Below are positions 1-13,900 of a stretch of DNA of 64,000 nt, piece by piece. Position 1 is the stretch's first letter. Each line of letters opens with the position of its first letter. The position numbers were made by a program, and so were the translations under genes. This DNA comes from Cololabis saira (taxonomy: Eukaryota; Chordata; Actinopteri; Beloniformes; Belonidae): contig NC_084596.1 in NCBI RefSeq assembly GCF_033807715.1, forward strand, positions 33,120,879-33,184,878. Direction: 5' to 3'. Under the pieces are notes generated by a model. The model searched no databases and was not told where the DNA came from. It saw nothing but the letters and a program-made list of their open reading frames with translations.

Positions 1-1771
1 GTTGGCTTCCAGGACTTTAATTGTTATGTCTCCATGCAGTCTGCTGCGCAAAAAGCTGCGATTACAGCGCTGTAAGTGGTGTTGTGGACGTTACGCAACA
101 CTCCAAGAAAAAAAAAAAGAAAGAAAGAATGACGGGGGGCAACTAGGATGCATCTGAGATCCTGTTTTTTTTTGTTTTTTTTTGCCCTTTTTAAAGGATG
201 TGCAAGATGGCATTGCCAGTTTTTAAAGTCAGTGGTAGATAAGCAGCAGGTCAGGTGAAATTAAAGATGCTCCTTCCAGCCTCCTTCACCAGAGATGTAC
301 AGTGTTGCCTTCACTGCAGGGTCACATCAGTGTTGCTCCAAATGCATCTGACTCCAGTTAATATCCATGATTGATCTGGAATCTGGAGATTCGCTAACGA
401 TACAGCACTTATCTATCATCCTCTTTCAGGAAGTCCACTGGGTGTTTCCTCCCCTCACTGAAACCTGAGCTGCCAGCCACTCTTCTAACTGCATCCTCTA
501 TAATAACACTCTTCATCATGGTGATGATGTTTGTGTGTATGGCTCATATATAGAGGGTGTTGTTATCTATAACCACACTGAATAATAACAGGGGGTCTGA
601 GCGTGCAAGGTGAGTGGACTCGGCCTGCGTTGTGTCATCACAGGGCACGTCAGACTCCCTGCAGCAATAATCCTGCTGCCACACAGTCGTGTAATCTGGC
701 TCTTGTGCAATCTAGAACATGGAAATCCATCTAAGCTCCCAGATTGGCGGTGCTGAGATCCGCTTCTGTCACTGAAGTTTTATCTTTGCTGAAAATATCC
801 AATTAAAAAATGATGTGATGTAACTTTTAAAAAAGTAGGCCCTGCAGATCCTTGTGCGCTGATGCCTGAGGAAATGGTGATTATCTTGTTGTTTCTTTAT
901 ACAGAGATCGTGATTAGATATCAACTGATAATAGTACAAAGATCCTGCATCAATCTGCTTTCGGTTTGTCAGATAAGGTGCTGACGACTCTTTAAGTGTT
1001 TGTGTTTCCAAACACTGTTGAGAGCAAAGCTTTCCATGAAAATGGACCTTTGTGATGCTGCATTATTATGATTACTTTTATTATTATTATTATTATTATT
1101 AGATGATCCAGAGATGTTCTATTTATTAGTCCCCATCTTTTAGCCAAGAAATAATAATTACAAAGACATAAGTAAATATGCCAATTAAAATAGGATGAAT
1201 GTGGCTTCAAAATAGATTTAAAAAAGAAAAAACTAACTCAACCCTGCTGCAGCCGGAGCTGAAATAAAAATGTGTTGAGGAAATGAATTAGTGTCAAATG
1301 AGGAAGTAGGATGACTTTGATGCAGATGGAAAGGTCAGTATCAGCTGCGGTCTTCCTGCACAAGATAGTCAGCAGCATTTTGAGCATTATTTGATATTAA
1401 CCAAAAGGTCGTCCCTGGATGGTATTGATGACCGGTTAACGTATGTGTTAAAGCAGCAGCCGTGGATGACTAACTGAGGATGGGAGAACTAGTTTGTCTG
1501 GTTCAAAACTGAATGCCCAAATATGGGGAGAGGTTTTCAGCAGATGTATTTATAACCACTGTCTTCTCTTTTAGCTGTTATTCGCATGCTATTTACCAGC
1601 GTTGCTCAGGAAGCCCCTGACATGCAATGTCTTTGTGTTCTGCAGCATTTCCTGCATCTTTATCCTCCTTTGTGTTCTCAGCTTGGCTTCACTCTGAGTT
1701 TGTTTTATGTGAAGTAAAAAAAGAAAAAAAAACACAACAGCATATATTTCTGTGCCTCTCTTTGACCTCAG
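1..1771. other. Upstream flank or 5' intron of the scinderin-like gene
   Basis: No coding exon was recognised. The acceptor-like CTCAG ending at 1771 suggests that part of this stretch is a 5' intron. It holds an (ATT)n tract near 1076-1101 and A-runs near 110. I could not assign a promoter; the TATATA near 547 has no supporting context. Confidence 0.4.
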
Positions 1772-1804
1772 GTGTAGTTGTCCCTCTTGTTCCTCGGAGG
1801 CACC

Positions 1805-1985
1805 ATGGTTTCCCATAAAGAGTTTCAAACTGCAGGGAAGGAGCCGGGGCTCCAGGTGTGGCGAATTGAGAGCATGGACCTCAAACCGGTTCCCAAGGCG
1901 CTGCACGGCTGCTTTTACAGCGGGGACGCTTACCTGCTGCTCTTCACCACCGCCGCCCCGTCCTACAACATACACATGTGGCTCG
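1805..1985 (+). CDS. scinl: scinderin-like coding exon 1
   Basis: Residues 1-60 plus one nucleotide of codon 61. It begins [20 protein letters not shown] and ends in HMWLG across the junction. The donor is GTAAGA. A splice-acceptor-like CTCAG ends at 1771, so a 33-nt 5'UTR piece (1772-1804) probably belongs to this exon and an untranslated exon lies further upstream. Confidence 0.92.
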
Positions 1986-4900
1986 GTAAGATGTCCACGC
2001 TCACATTCCTGAAAAAGGGAAGACAAAAAAAGCAGAAATCTTCCTGGCCTTGTTTTAAAATGAATATTGCTACAGGTTTATAACCAGAACGGTTGTGTAT
2101 ATTATGTTTGAGGATGAATCAGTGACACATTTGTGCTGCAATTACTAAAGACAACATGCCTTCTTCCTGCTGGATGGTCTACCAGTGACAGTCATTGTTT
2201 TACTTGTCTTTTTTATTGCTTGTTTTTATCATTTGACAAAGACTCTTTATGGCTTCATAACAGCTTTTATGATTTGCAATATTTATCTTAATTTTGTTTG
2301 ATTTTGTTAATGTTTAAAGGGTAAGTATATTCACATGTTTAAATGTCACTTCCTCTGCAGCTGATATTATCCACGTAAACGCCCCTTCAGCTTGATACTT
2401 TCTCACGTAAGAAGATGCAAATTCACGAGACCAGAGCAAAGTCATGCTTCGTCTTGTCGTTGTGCCACTCCGTGTGTTCGTTATGATGTCCAAAGCCACT
2501 GATCTCAGTGCTGAAACTTCCCCTGTTGCGTGACAGGCTGAAATGAGCGAGTCTGAAAGTCATACTAGTTTGTGAAATGCCTCTCCCCCCCGATCCGTCT
2601 CCCCATTGGTGCTCTCCCCTATTATCGGGGCCTCTGTGGAGGCCCGTGAAGAGCAGAGCTGGTGTTTAACTTTAACTACTCTGAATCCTCAAATTGAAGG
2701 CAGTCTTTTCGCATCCACAGTAAAAGTTTTAGTTGCATGAGAAGAATGGAAACCTTAATGAGAACCTCTGCATGACTCACATCTGGAAAAACCCCTCAAG
2801 CCTTGAGCGGCAGGCGCAAATCCCTTCAAGTTTGTGCGGTTTGCTGCCAGTTTTCCTGCACACACTGCCAGCACAGACACAAGCACTTAGTTTTGCTTCT
2901 GTCACAGCCATCTGCAAAATGCTACGGTATGAATAACATCTGTCCGTGCGGGGACCGTTGTTAGTCATGAGTTTCATCCGTGCTGTGTGGCATCCAGCAG
3001 TAATCACGGGATACAAAGCAGCTCTGGCACGGATGCGGTTGAGTCGACTCAAAGTCAAAGAGAAGCTCCGTCCTTGACCGTCATTTTGCAGAATCAAACA
3101 CTTTGAAGGAGCGACTTCATGGCGGTTTGTTCTCTGCAGGGGCGTCAATTGGGTATGGCAAGGTATGGCAGCCGCCACACCTATTATTCTATTACTTAAT
3201 ACACATAGAATAACTACAAATGCAAATCAGAACAACATGATCGATTTCACTAGTTATTATACACTGCAAAAACTCAAAATCTTAACAAGAATATTGTCTT
3301 ATTTCTAGTTAAAATGTCTAATTTTTAGTAAAAAAAAATGTCATTGCATTTAAAACAAGAGACATCACCAGAAAAATAACTTATTTGACCATTTTCACCT
3401 GTTTCAAGTAGATTTTCACTTAAAATAAGTGGAAAAATCTGCCAGCGGAACAAGATTTTTTTGCTTGTAATGAGAAGATAAATCTTGTTCCACTGGCAGA
3501 TTTTTCTACTTATTTTAAGTGAAAATTTACTTGAAGCAGGTGAAATTGGTCAAATAAGTTATTTTTCTGGTGATGACTCTTGTTTTAAGTGTAATGACAT
3601 TTTTTTTACTAAAAATGAGACATTTTAACTAGAAATAAGACAAATATTCCTGGTAAGATTTTGAGTTTTTGCAGTGAGCGAGACTGCATTTGAAAAAGTT
3701 CCAATTTTCTTGACCACACAGATCAGCTACATAGACTTCTGTGATGAGTATTTGCTGGACGTATTGATTGATATTCTAGTTAAGTTCTGTGACTCGTAAC
3801 CTTGCCATACCTTAGCTTCCACTGAATTGACGCCACTGGTTGAGTCGACTCAAAGTCAAAGAGAAGCTCCGTCTTTGACCATCATTTTGCAGAATGAAAC
3901 ACTTTGAAGGAGCGACTTCATGGCGGTTTGTTCTCTGCAGGGGACGAATGCTCACAGGACGAGAGCGGAGCGGCTGCCATCTTCGCCACGCAGCTGGACG
4001 ACTTCCTGGGCGGCGGGCCGCTGCAGTTCAGGGAGGTGCAGAACAACGAATCCAACACCTTTCTGGGCTACTTCAAGTCAGGCCTCAAGTACCAGGTGAG
4101 CTTCACAGCAGCAGAAGCACATCTGGGTGGCTAATGTTTCCATCTCAAACCCTGCTGTCGCCATATCGGAGCTTCACAGCAAGATGATGGTGCACAAAAG
4201 CCTTCACGATGATTAAACTACGACAATAGTGATGCGAAATGTAAAAGAATGTACTTGATGATTAATTTCTGTTCTCAGACTATTTTGTTTCCTAACTTTG
4301 GCAGCCGATTTACAATCTTGAAATAACCTCTTAAAGCCAGGGATAAAAGCCAAGCCTCCATCTGTCTGTGATTGTAGTGTTTAGTGGCGGTGTTCCACAG
4401 GTCCGTCCACCCCGGTGGTAGTTTACCAGTTTATCAGTCCTGGTCCCCTACAGACTGTGATCTTCCATTAAACTTTTTCACTGAAACTGCTTATTTATGT
4501 GGTTATTTTATTGATATATTAGTACAAAGCTCATCGAAATATCACACGCATTTGCTGGACGTGCTTGTTAGAAGGTATGATGAAACGCAGCTGCTGAGGC
4601 TGAGTCACGTACATCATAGTTGCGTGATTGTGTGTGACTGTGTGAAAAAGACAAGGAAGTTGAGAAATTTAGAGGGGAAGCCAGGGAGAAGGATGTCATT
4701 TTCACAACAGAATATTATATAATACAGTTTTATGTGCTCCTCTTCATTTTTCTGACTGGAAACCTAAAAAAACAACGTATGTTCTCATCAACATCAGATG
4801 TGTTTATCATCAATGATCACTGGTGCAGTATCATAAAATGGGAGACATGATGAACAAACATGAGCACGGTGCGTGCACATTACCGTGCTGATGATTGATT

Positions 4901-7900
4901 ATGAGAATAGCAACGTGCAGCTGCTGATGTGGCTGCAGCAGCGCGGCCTGGTGACACGTTGCAGGCACAGGCGGAGGAAAGGTTAGGACATGCCGCCCAG
5001 AGCTGATGCTTGCACGAACAACTAAAACTGCTGAAAGTTGTGTCTTATCCTGAACCGGATCCTTTATACTATGAGGTCAACATGACGCTTGTTAGGGCTG
5101 GGCGATATGGACCAAAAGTCATATCTCGATATTTTCTAGCTAAATTGCGATACTCGATATATATCGATATTTTTTCTGTGCCATAATTGGGGTTTCCCCC
5201 AAAGCATTATAGCATAGCATCTCTGTTAGCTTCATTTTTTTCTGAGGCAAACCAAAAAAAATGTATAAAACAAATGAAATAAAAATAAACTGCCTGCATA
5301 TATAGAATAAAAATGCTTCTTGAATAAAATAAAACAAATATCCCTTTCCTGCATAACAATTACATTAAAATACACTGTGCAATTAATACAATGTAGACAG
5401 TAACAGGCAGACTTTTCCACTGAGGTTGACAGTTGTGCAAATAACAAAACATTTGTGCAAAACTCAAATAAAACATTCAAGTCAATTTGTCACAAAATAA
5501 GCTATATCAAAATCATAAAAAATAAATAAATATATATATATATATATATTTTTTTTAAATCGATATAAACGATATTGTCTCGTACCATATCGCGTTTGAA
5601 AATATATCGATATATATTAAAATCTCAATATATCGCCGAGCCCTAACGCTCGTCACTTTGGAGATATCAGTCACACGGAGCTAAAATCTGCCTCAGAAAC
5701 AAAGGTGGCTTATATGAATCCACGCTGTTTAATGATTGTCACAGTCCTCGAACTTTGCCGCCTGGTTCAGCTCAGGAGTCTGAAGTCCAGAGGACAGAAA
5801 CCCGTCTCTCTGAGCCGTTTAAATCCCAGGGTGTGTCTGACGGGCTGATTGGCTCTAACCAACCTCTTAAAAAGAGGACTTTTTGAAGCATAAACCTCTT
5901 TTACCAGTCATCTGCTTCTCATTGCCATGAAAAGCGACCATCCCCCCACCAGCTTGGTTTTAGAGAAATGTAATTAGTTCAAATATTTGCTTTCTCCTTC
6001 TACCGGAGGTTGGGAGCTCTGCTCTGCACATGTGTGTCCACGCATCTTCAACTCGCCTTTTTAGAAAAAGGGGACCAGCACAAATGTGGAGCAAAGATAA
6101 CATCACAAATGTTTGCTGTTTTTATCCTATTTGAGGTTGAAACCTTACTAAAAGATCTTTCTATTGTGTCTTCAGTTCCCTTTAATGTTGCTCTCAGGAA
6201 ACGGCAGCTTCACTTTTCTCCACGACCCACCTGCCAAAGCGCACGGCTCTCCTCCAGTTGAGGCTATTTGCGTCGCTGATTTACATCTTTTCATTTGCGT
6301 GTTTTGTAAATACTTGTTTTGTCTAATGGCTTCACCGAGGACGTCACACTGAAGCGTGGCCGTCATGACTCAAAGCTACAGCACTGCACAGCCCAGATAT
6401 CATTCTCCCTGTTTGCATAAGCAGGCTTTGTGCTGCCTCTATTTCTTCCATTTGATAAGATGGACTGTTTTTGTTAGCAGTGATTTATACGCTCGTCCCA
6501 TCAACGTAAAGAAGCTTACAGCCCTTTGTTTGTTGAGGTGCGTGTTTAATTCACCGTACAGCAGCTCTGTGTCATCACATCACCCATCTCGCCTCAAACT
6601 CCTCCCCTCAAGTTCACTGGGTCGACCTTTGTGGCTTAAACTGTAACTGTGGGATAAAAACGGCCTTCCATGGCTTTAAATGTATTATTTTCTGTTGCAG
6701 AAAGGGGGCGTGGCCTCGGGCTTCCAGCATGTGGTGACCAATGACATGAATGTGAAGCGGCTGCTTCACGTCAAGGGTCGCAGGGTCATCAGAGCCACAG
6801 AGGTGGACATGTCCTGGTCCAGCTTCAACAAGGGGGACTGCTTCATCATCGACTTAGGAAAGGTCAGCTGTTTTTTTTTTAATTATTATTGTTTTCAGAC
6901 ATGTAAACAGACTTTTTCAGATGTGAAAATGCTTATAAAAATGCAGTAAATGTCTGGCTTTATAAGATTAGATGTTTTTGGTGAATAATTTCTGCAATAA
7001 TGTGTCAGAATTTATAATGTTTTATAAGATTTCTGTATTTTAATTCACTTATATATTGTTGCGTCAGATAATCTTTTATAATATATCAAATTCTAGGAGT
7101 AATTAAATTAATTTACTGTTTTCTACATCCTAATTTGTCAGAATCAGAGTAAAATTAAAAGATCATGTTTCATTCAACCTTCACTGGCAGCTGATCAGTT
7201 TTAGAATCGATTTGAACATTTTACAATGTATTTCTGAACTTTTGATCGTTTCAGCCTCCAACTCTGATTGTTCCTAATATAGTACTTGGTATGTTTGAGT
7301 AATAAAGTAGAACTAACCTGACCTCGTCAGTCAGAGCTTCCCCACTGTGAAAACCTCTGCTTGACGACGTAAAACTGACACAGTCACTGACCTGCTTGAA
7401 TGCTTAAAAAAGGCGTGTTACACCCGTATTTCAGAAGTAGCTCTGAACAGCATGTGAATAACACCTCCAGCCACAGACAAAGACACAAGGATGTGTGGGG
7501 CGTTTGGTCGTCACTTTAGATATGAACACTTTAAAAACTTTGTTTGCAGATCACATATTAGGATTCATACGTGCACATTAGGCTTTGACAGTCATAGATC
7601 TTACAGACTTGTTGTGACTTTATGTTGTTAAACTGTTTTCATGCAGCGGTGCATCATTTATTAGCACTTGTCATGTAGCCTTTGCAACACAAAGTGATTA
7701 AAACACAAAAAACTGATAGAAACAGTAAAAACTGTCTAAACTCCACCCCCAGCAATATCCAATCAGAAATGATATACACACACATTTATACACGTACGCC
7801 TGGACCACAGATGCTTTATGCTGACATTTATCATTTTAAAAATATTTCCATAGCTCGTAATTTTTCTATCCTATCTCTTGACTGTAATATAAAGTCTACA

Positions 7901-10900
7901 TTTTCAAATACATAGTACATAATCTTTCTTTTTTTTTTTTTTTTTCCACAGGATGTGTATCAGTGGTGTGGCAGTGAGTGTAATCGCTTCGAGCGGCTGA
8001 AGGCCTCTCAAGTGGCGATTGACATCAGAGATAACGAGAGAAACGGCAGAGCGAAGGTGCACATGGTGGAGGAGGCGGAGGAGCCGGATAATGTTGTACA
8101 GGTAAAACAAACAAAACACACATTCCTCAGATCATGCTCACCCGAAGACTTTCACTTAACCTAAATCTCAAAAGTGGTTACTACTAAGTAGGAACTTCCC
8201 GCGTCATTGGTGCATCTCGCTCACACTGAGTTAGTCAGCGTGGGAATCTCTGCACACAATGCTGGTCTTTGTTAAGCGCTGCTCATGTGCCAATTCTGTG
8301 CCATGGTGGCGTTGCAAACACTTCCTTTACATCCCACGGGCTCAGCAGGTGGTTTTCGTTAATCAAAACCTTCCTGTGAATCTTAGAGATGCTGTATGTC
8401 ACGGCCTTGTGTCTCTGTGTTTACCAAAACCATTTCATCAAGCAGGCTCTGGGGCCCCGGACCACCATCGCCCCCAGCACTCCCGATGATGATAAGGTGG
8501 ACCATTCCAACCGGAAGAAGGGTGCTCTCTACATGGTGAGGAACGGCTGAATCACACCACTCAAGCTTGAATTTAAATCCATTACCGCTCAGCAGGATAT
8601 GACAAATAACATTTCAATTGGAATCACTGAACATGATCTGTAAACGTTATTTGTAAGTTTCAAGTTTCAGGGCAAGAAAAACTATACAGAGCCCCTCAAA
8701 TTTTCTATTTTTCTGCATTAATCTGTCATGAAATACATTCTTCATCTAAGTCAGAGTGATAAACAAACACCATGTGCTTTAGCTGATAATGCTAATATCA
8801 TTTATTTATCGAAAAACCCGTTAACTGTTTATATTTCTGGTAGAAAAGTCTGAACCTGAGACTGATAACTTCAATGAGAGAGAGAGTCAAGTTAACGAAA
8901 AGGAGTCGGAGGAGTGGTTCAGAACTACTTTGAGTGATAAAAGTCAATAAATCAAATTAAAGTTTGCCGTTCATAAGAAACATCTGGTGATTGACAAGGT
9001 GAGATCTTTGAAAACATATCATCAATCATTCGCATAAGGCTGGAGATTGACACAGAGTGATCATACGTATTCAGTCGTCCAGCAGTCCACAGACAGTTTT
9101 AGTATTTGTAAAACAAACACGCAAAAAGTCAGTGTCCAACCGACATGACTTGAAAGGTACAACACAGAACCCCCAGCGAGGTGAAGAAGAACCCACGAGC
9201 AGCAAAAGCTGGACGACATCACTGGCACGGGCAAACATGGGCAGAGCACCGTGGAGGACGCTGTTACTCTCCTAAAGTAACAGGACGATGACCACAGAAA
9301 GCCTTCAGAAAAATAAAATCAGAGCCCAGACATCCCTCAAATGTTCCTGAGCTGAAGGAGTTCTGTGGGCAGGACCAGTCAACGATCCCTCCTGATCCAG
9401 AGGAGCCGTTACCGTGATAGAGCAGGTGTTAAGTCCAAGGGGCCGCTGGCGTTTCCACCAGCACTGTGAGAGGTTAACAGAGGCAACAACAACCCGGGAA
9501 ACAGGAATATGTCATCACCTGGAGCACGCTGTGTTCACCTGATAGTGACTTAGAGTTTGTGTAATTGTGATTTAGACGAAAATCTGAACTTTTTAGGTCA
9601 AATTCAAAAAATAAAAAGTTTTTTATTATTCGTAATTACACAAGCATTACAGCAGCATAACATAAGCATACCAACATTATATCTCTACTGGGATCCATTT
9701 TTCTTTTTTTTTCTTTTTCTTGCAAACAGAAAAAAGAACAAAAACATGAACAAGGGGTGTTTTCATTAAGATCAAGAGAAAAAAAAAAACTTTATGTAAA
9801 GACAAATGGGTAAATGAAATACATCTCAAACAAAAGCAGGGCATCTCAGGGAAATATAACTTTTCCAATCTTCCCAGATTGCTTCAAATTTGGATTGTTG
9901 CAGCCTCATAGAGTACGTTATCCTCACCATACAAAGATATTGTAAATTATGTCTTACCAATCATCTAATGAAGAAGCATCTGGCTTACTGTAAACCACTT
10001 CTTGGTAATAGCTTTTTGTGCAGCTACACTTAGCAAACCAAACAGGTATCTTGATTCCACAACCATAGATACAGAGTGCGCAAACCCAAAAAGAAGTTCG
10101 TCCCAGTTAAAAGCAACATCTGACCAAAAATCATTACTAACTCTGAATGGATTTTATGCCAGAAAGCATTTACCTTTGGACGGGCCCAAAACAAGTGTTT
10201 TTTCATGCTTTTTGTCTTAAAAATGTAAAAATAACTCTTGTCGCATGTTGTTCATTTTCATCATCTGGTATGATAAGAAAGAAAATTACAATTCATCTGA
10301 ATTTTGTGCTTCTTAACTTATTTTGCCGCCATTTTTTTTTTTCCTTTTTAGATCTCCGATGCTTCTGGTTCCATGAAGGTGACGTCCGTGGCGGCGTCCA
10401 GTCCCTTCAAGCAGGCCATGCTGTCTCCTGAGGAGTGCTACATCCTGGACAACGGCGTGGACAGAAACATCTTCGTATGGAAAGGTATCAACAGGATCAG
10501 AGCATTGTGTTAAAAGAGACAGGATTTTTTACATTTTGTGTGTGTACTTGAAATCATTTTGGAGTGTGAAGTGAGAGTCGTCACTTCCTGTAGAGCCGGT
10601 GTTCTGCCAATTTCTGCTGCTTTGCCAAAAAATGCTCCCTAATGGTTTTCTACCTTTGTAGAGCTACATTTTTTACTGTGTTTTACTCCCTAAGCCCACT
10701 TCCTTTTCCCCCAAGTGGTCCTTGTTGCTTGCCAGGCCGTCATTGTAAATAAAAATGTGTTCTTAATGATTTTCCTGGTTAAAAAAAGGCGAATAAAGCG
10801 CTAGAATTGTTTTTTTTCCCCCTCTTTATCGTATAATGTTCACAAAGTGTAATTCGATTCATGTCATGGGTAGTGTATTTTGAAGGATCAAATACTCAAC

Positions 10901-13900
10901 ATCCTATATTATCAATTTTAGCGTGGCAATCAAACTTTGAAAATCGACTGTGCGCATGCGCAGAACCACAAAGTAGCATTTCTCGGCAGGTAACAGAAAT
11001 TGGCAGAACACCGGCACACTCTGACATGTGAGGACCCAAATGCAGGAGACTGAAGCAGTTGCATCCAATGATCTTTAAAGCAAGCAAAAGCGCTGATCAG
11101 GCAGGAATCTAAAACAGTAGAAACCAAAAAGGCCTCCAGCAGAAAATTCAGACCCATAAACTAGAAGTCAAGTGGGTTGAACAGACGGGATGAAAAACAG
11201 ACAGACCAGCAGGGAGGAGGAAGAAGTTGAGACAAGGTAAAGGGCTGACAAGACACATGGGGGAACAATCTGGGAAGATTAGAGTCAGGAAAAATAATTA
11301 AGGACACGAGGACACAGACTTTCAAAATAAAAGAGGTAACAAGTTATAAACACAAGGCAAAATGGGAAGAACCAAGAAAAACACAAGAAAAGAAAATTAA
11401 ACAAAACTCAAAACAGAACCAGGTCAGAGGAGAGACATGCAGCTTAATCTCCACCAACCCTCAGATTTTTGTGGCATTTTCCACACCTCGGAGTGGGCAT
11501 GCAAAGCTGAGGGAAAGTGTTACTCAGCACAGATGAGGAATGTGGGTTAGACCGGCACACCTGATCCCGGCACTCAGAGATGTCTGTTATGGACAAACAT
11601 GAGAAGCTGGAGTGGAAGCATGTGGATGGTATTTTGGCAATATTTTGGCTGAAACTTGTTCTGTTTCGTTCTCTCCTGATTGCTTTGGCATTCAACATAG
11701 TAAACTTCATCTTGGTGGTAGACGATGTCTAGTCTCACAAGAACCGAGTGACCTGTGTGACTTGCAGTCATCCAGGAACTCACAGAACCACCAATATTTC
11801 ATTGTTACTGTTACTGTGTCAAAATTTGAAAGAATATCATAAAATGTCTACGTTAGCATTCATGTTTCATGCAACACCCCTCATTTCTGGCTCTGATGTT
11901 TCTTGTTCTTTGTATACTTAGTTATCGAGTAACTAATCATTGCAGGATGCTGTTTAATACGTCTTGTCTGACTCCCACAAGGGCCCAAGGCCAATACGAT
12001 GGAGCGTAAAGCGTCCATGTCTGCAGGGCAGCAGTTCATCAAAGACAAGGGGTACAGCAATAAAACACAGGTGAAGCTGACGAGCACCGACATGTCACTC
12101 AATAAGTAAACCTGCGACCGCGCGTCACATCGCAGCTGACTGAGGAGTTTGACTTGCAGATCCAAGTGCTTCCTGCAGGAGGCGAGACGATTCTCTTCAA
12201 GCAGTTCTTCAGCGACTGGAAGGACAAGGATCAGACCACGGGCCCCGGTAAGGCCTACGCCATCGGCCGCATCGCCAAGGTGAAGCAGGTGCCCTTCGAC
12301 GCCTCCACTCTGCACTCCAACAAAGCCATGGCAGCCCAGCACGGCATGGTGGACGATGGCAAGGGCAAGGTCCAGGTAAGGAGCTCCATGACAACCAGAA
12401 GCACAGCTCAGACAGGAAACAGTGGACAGATGTTTACATGGACTGACGTTTGGCATTCAGATCTGGCGTGTGGAGAACGGCGACAGGGTCCCCGTGGATG
12501 CTGCCGCCCACGGCCACTTCTACGGTGGAGACTGCTACCTCATCCTGTACAGCTACAGACTGGGAGGCCGGGAGCAGCACATCATATACACCTGGTGAGT
12601 AACCAGGGACATCCACTCAGATATATACAGTACTCGAGTTGAGGGGGTTGAGGGGGGATGGCATCCCTCCTGAAATAAAAACAGTCCGAATCATCCCCCC
12701 TGTAAAACTGCCATCCACCCTTTCCATCCCTTATGTAATTTCATCAATGAATGTGGTTTTACTGCTATTTCAACATTTAGAGTCATCACCAGAAAAATAA
12801 CACCAGAAAAATAACTTATTTGACAATTTTCACCTGTTTCAAGTAAACTTTCACTCGAAATAAGTAGGAAAATCTGTCTGTTTATCTTTTTATTACAAGC
12901 AAAAAAATATTTTTCCACTGGCAGATTTTTCTACTTATTTCAAGTGAAAATCTACTTGAAACAGGTGAAAATTAAGATTTTTTTTTACTAAAATTAGACA
13001 TTTTAACTAGAAATAAGACAAATATTCTTGTTAAGATTTTGAGTTTTTGCAGTGATCTATTTTACTTATCCTGTGAAGGACAGAGTCATATTGATAAGTT
13101 CAGAAAAGTGTTTTTTATTTTTGTGTTTTGATGTATTTGATGTAAGTCCAGTGGATATTTAAAGCTTACAGAAGGCTGCATTTAACTGCTGCTATGTTAT
13201 TCCTGCAGTATTTCTGCAGGTGTTTTGGTCAGTGCTATTATTTGTAATATATTATATTATTTGTAATCAGCACAAATTATCTGTCCCCATATGATAAAAT
13301 CCACCATCCCCCCTGATTTTTTTTCACAACTCGAGTACTGGATATATATATACCGTGGGGAAAAAAAGTATTTAGTCAGACACCAGTTGTGCAAGTTCTC
13401 CCACTTAAAAAGATGAGAGGCCTGTAATTTTCACCACAGGTATATCTCAACTATGAGAGACAAACCGTTAGAAGCTGTAGCAGACTGTGTTCAACCCCCC
13501 GGTTAATGAACTGATCCAAGTAAAAGCAGTGAGACGGTGTGTGTTACTTTGCCAGGCAGGGACTGAAGTGCACACAAGACGAACTGGCGGGCTCAGCGTT
13601 CCTCACCGTCAAGCTGGATGACTCCATGGGAGGAGCTCCGGTTCAGGTTCGGACTTGACTCAAGGGACACCGTTGTATCACATTTACACACAGATGTTTA
13701 CAGCTCACGATTAAAATGTATATTTTTATAACTAAAGTGTAATAAAATATGACAAAAGTGGAAAGGTTGGATCACCTTGTTAGGGTTTTTTATGTTTATG
13801 TGAAAAGAGAAGAGTAGTTTCTGCATCTGTTTTTAGAAATGAAAATAAATAAGAAGCTGCACACGAGATTAAAATTAGTAAATTCCAGAAAATGTCACAG

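Larger units (their letters stand above)
1986..3940 (+). other. scinderin-like intron 1
   Basis: The first ~1 kb shows nothing recognisable. The 3' part carries a 106-bp direct duplication (3037-3142 and 3838-3943) flanking a mobile element, described separately. Confidence 0.85.
12595..13555 (+). other. scinderin-like intron 9
   Basis: Almost entirely mobile-element sequence: a hAT-type element (12628-13340) with a nested foldback, followed at once by a Tc1-like terminal fragment. Confidence 0.85.

Noticed and set aside
4384..4722. 112-codon + strand frame in scinderin-like intron 2
   Set aside because: No family similarity, no splice sites in a compatible frame, and it is absent from the expected gelsolin sequence.
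12245..12255. Internal GGTAAGG in scinderin-like exon 8 as the true donor
   Set aside because: Reading through gives the conserved G3-G4 linker and [11 protein letters not shown]; splicing here would remove them.
11881..12456. 191-codon minus-strand frame over scinderin-like exons 7-8
   Set aside because: It is the antisense shadow of the GC-rich coding exons; the + strand matches gelsolin repeats exactly.
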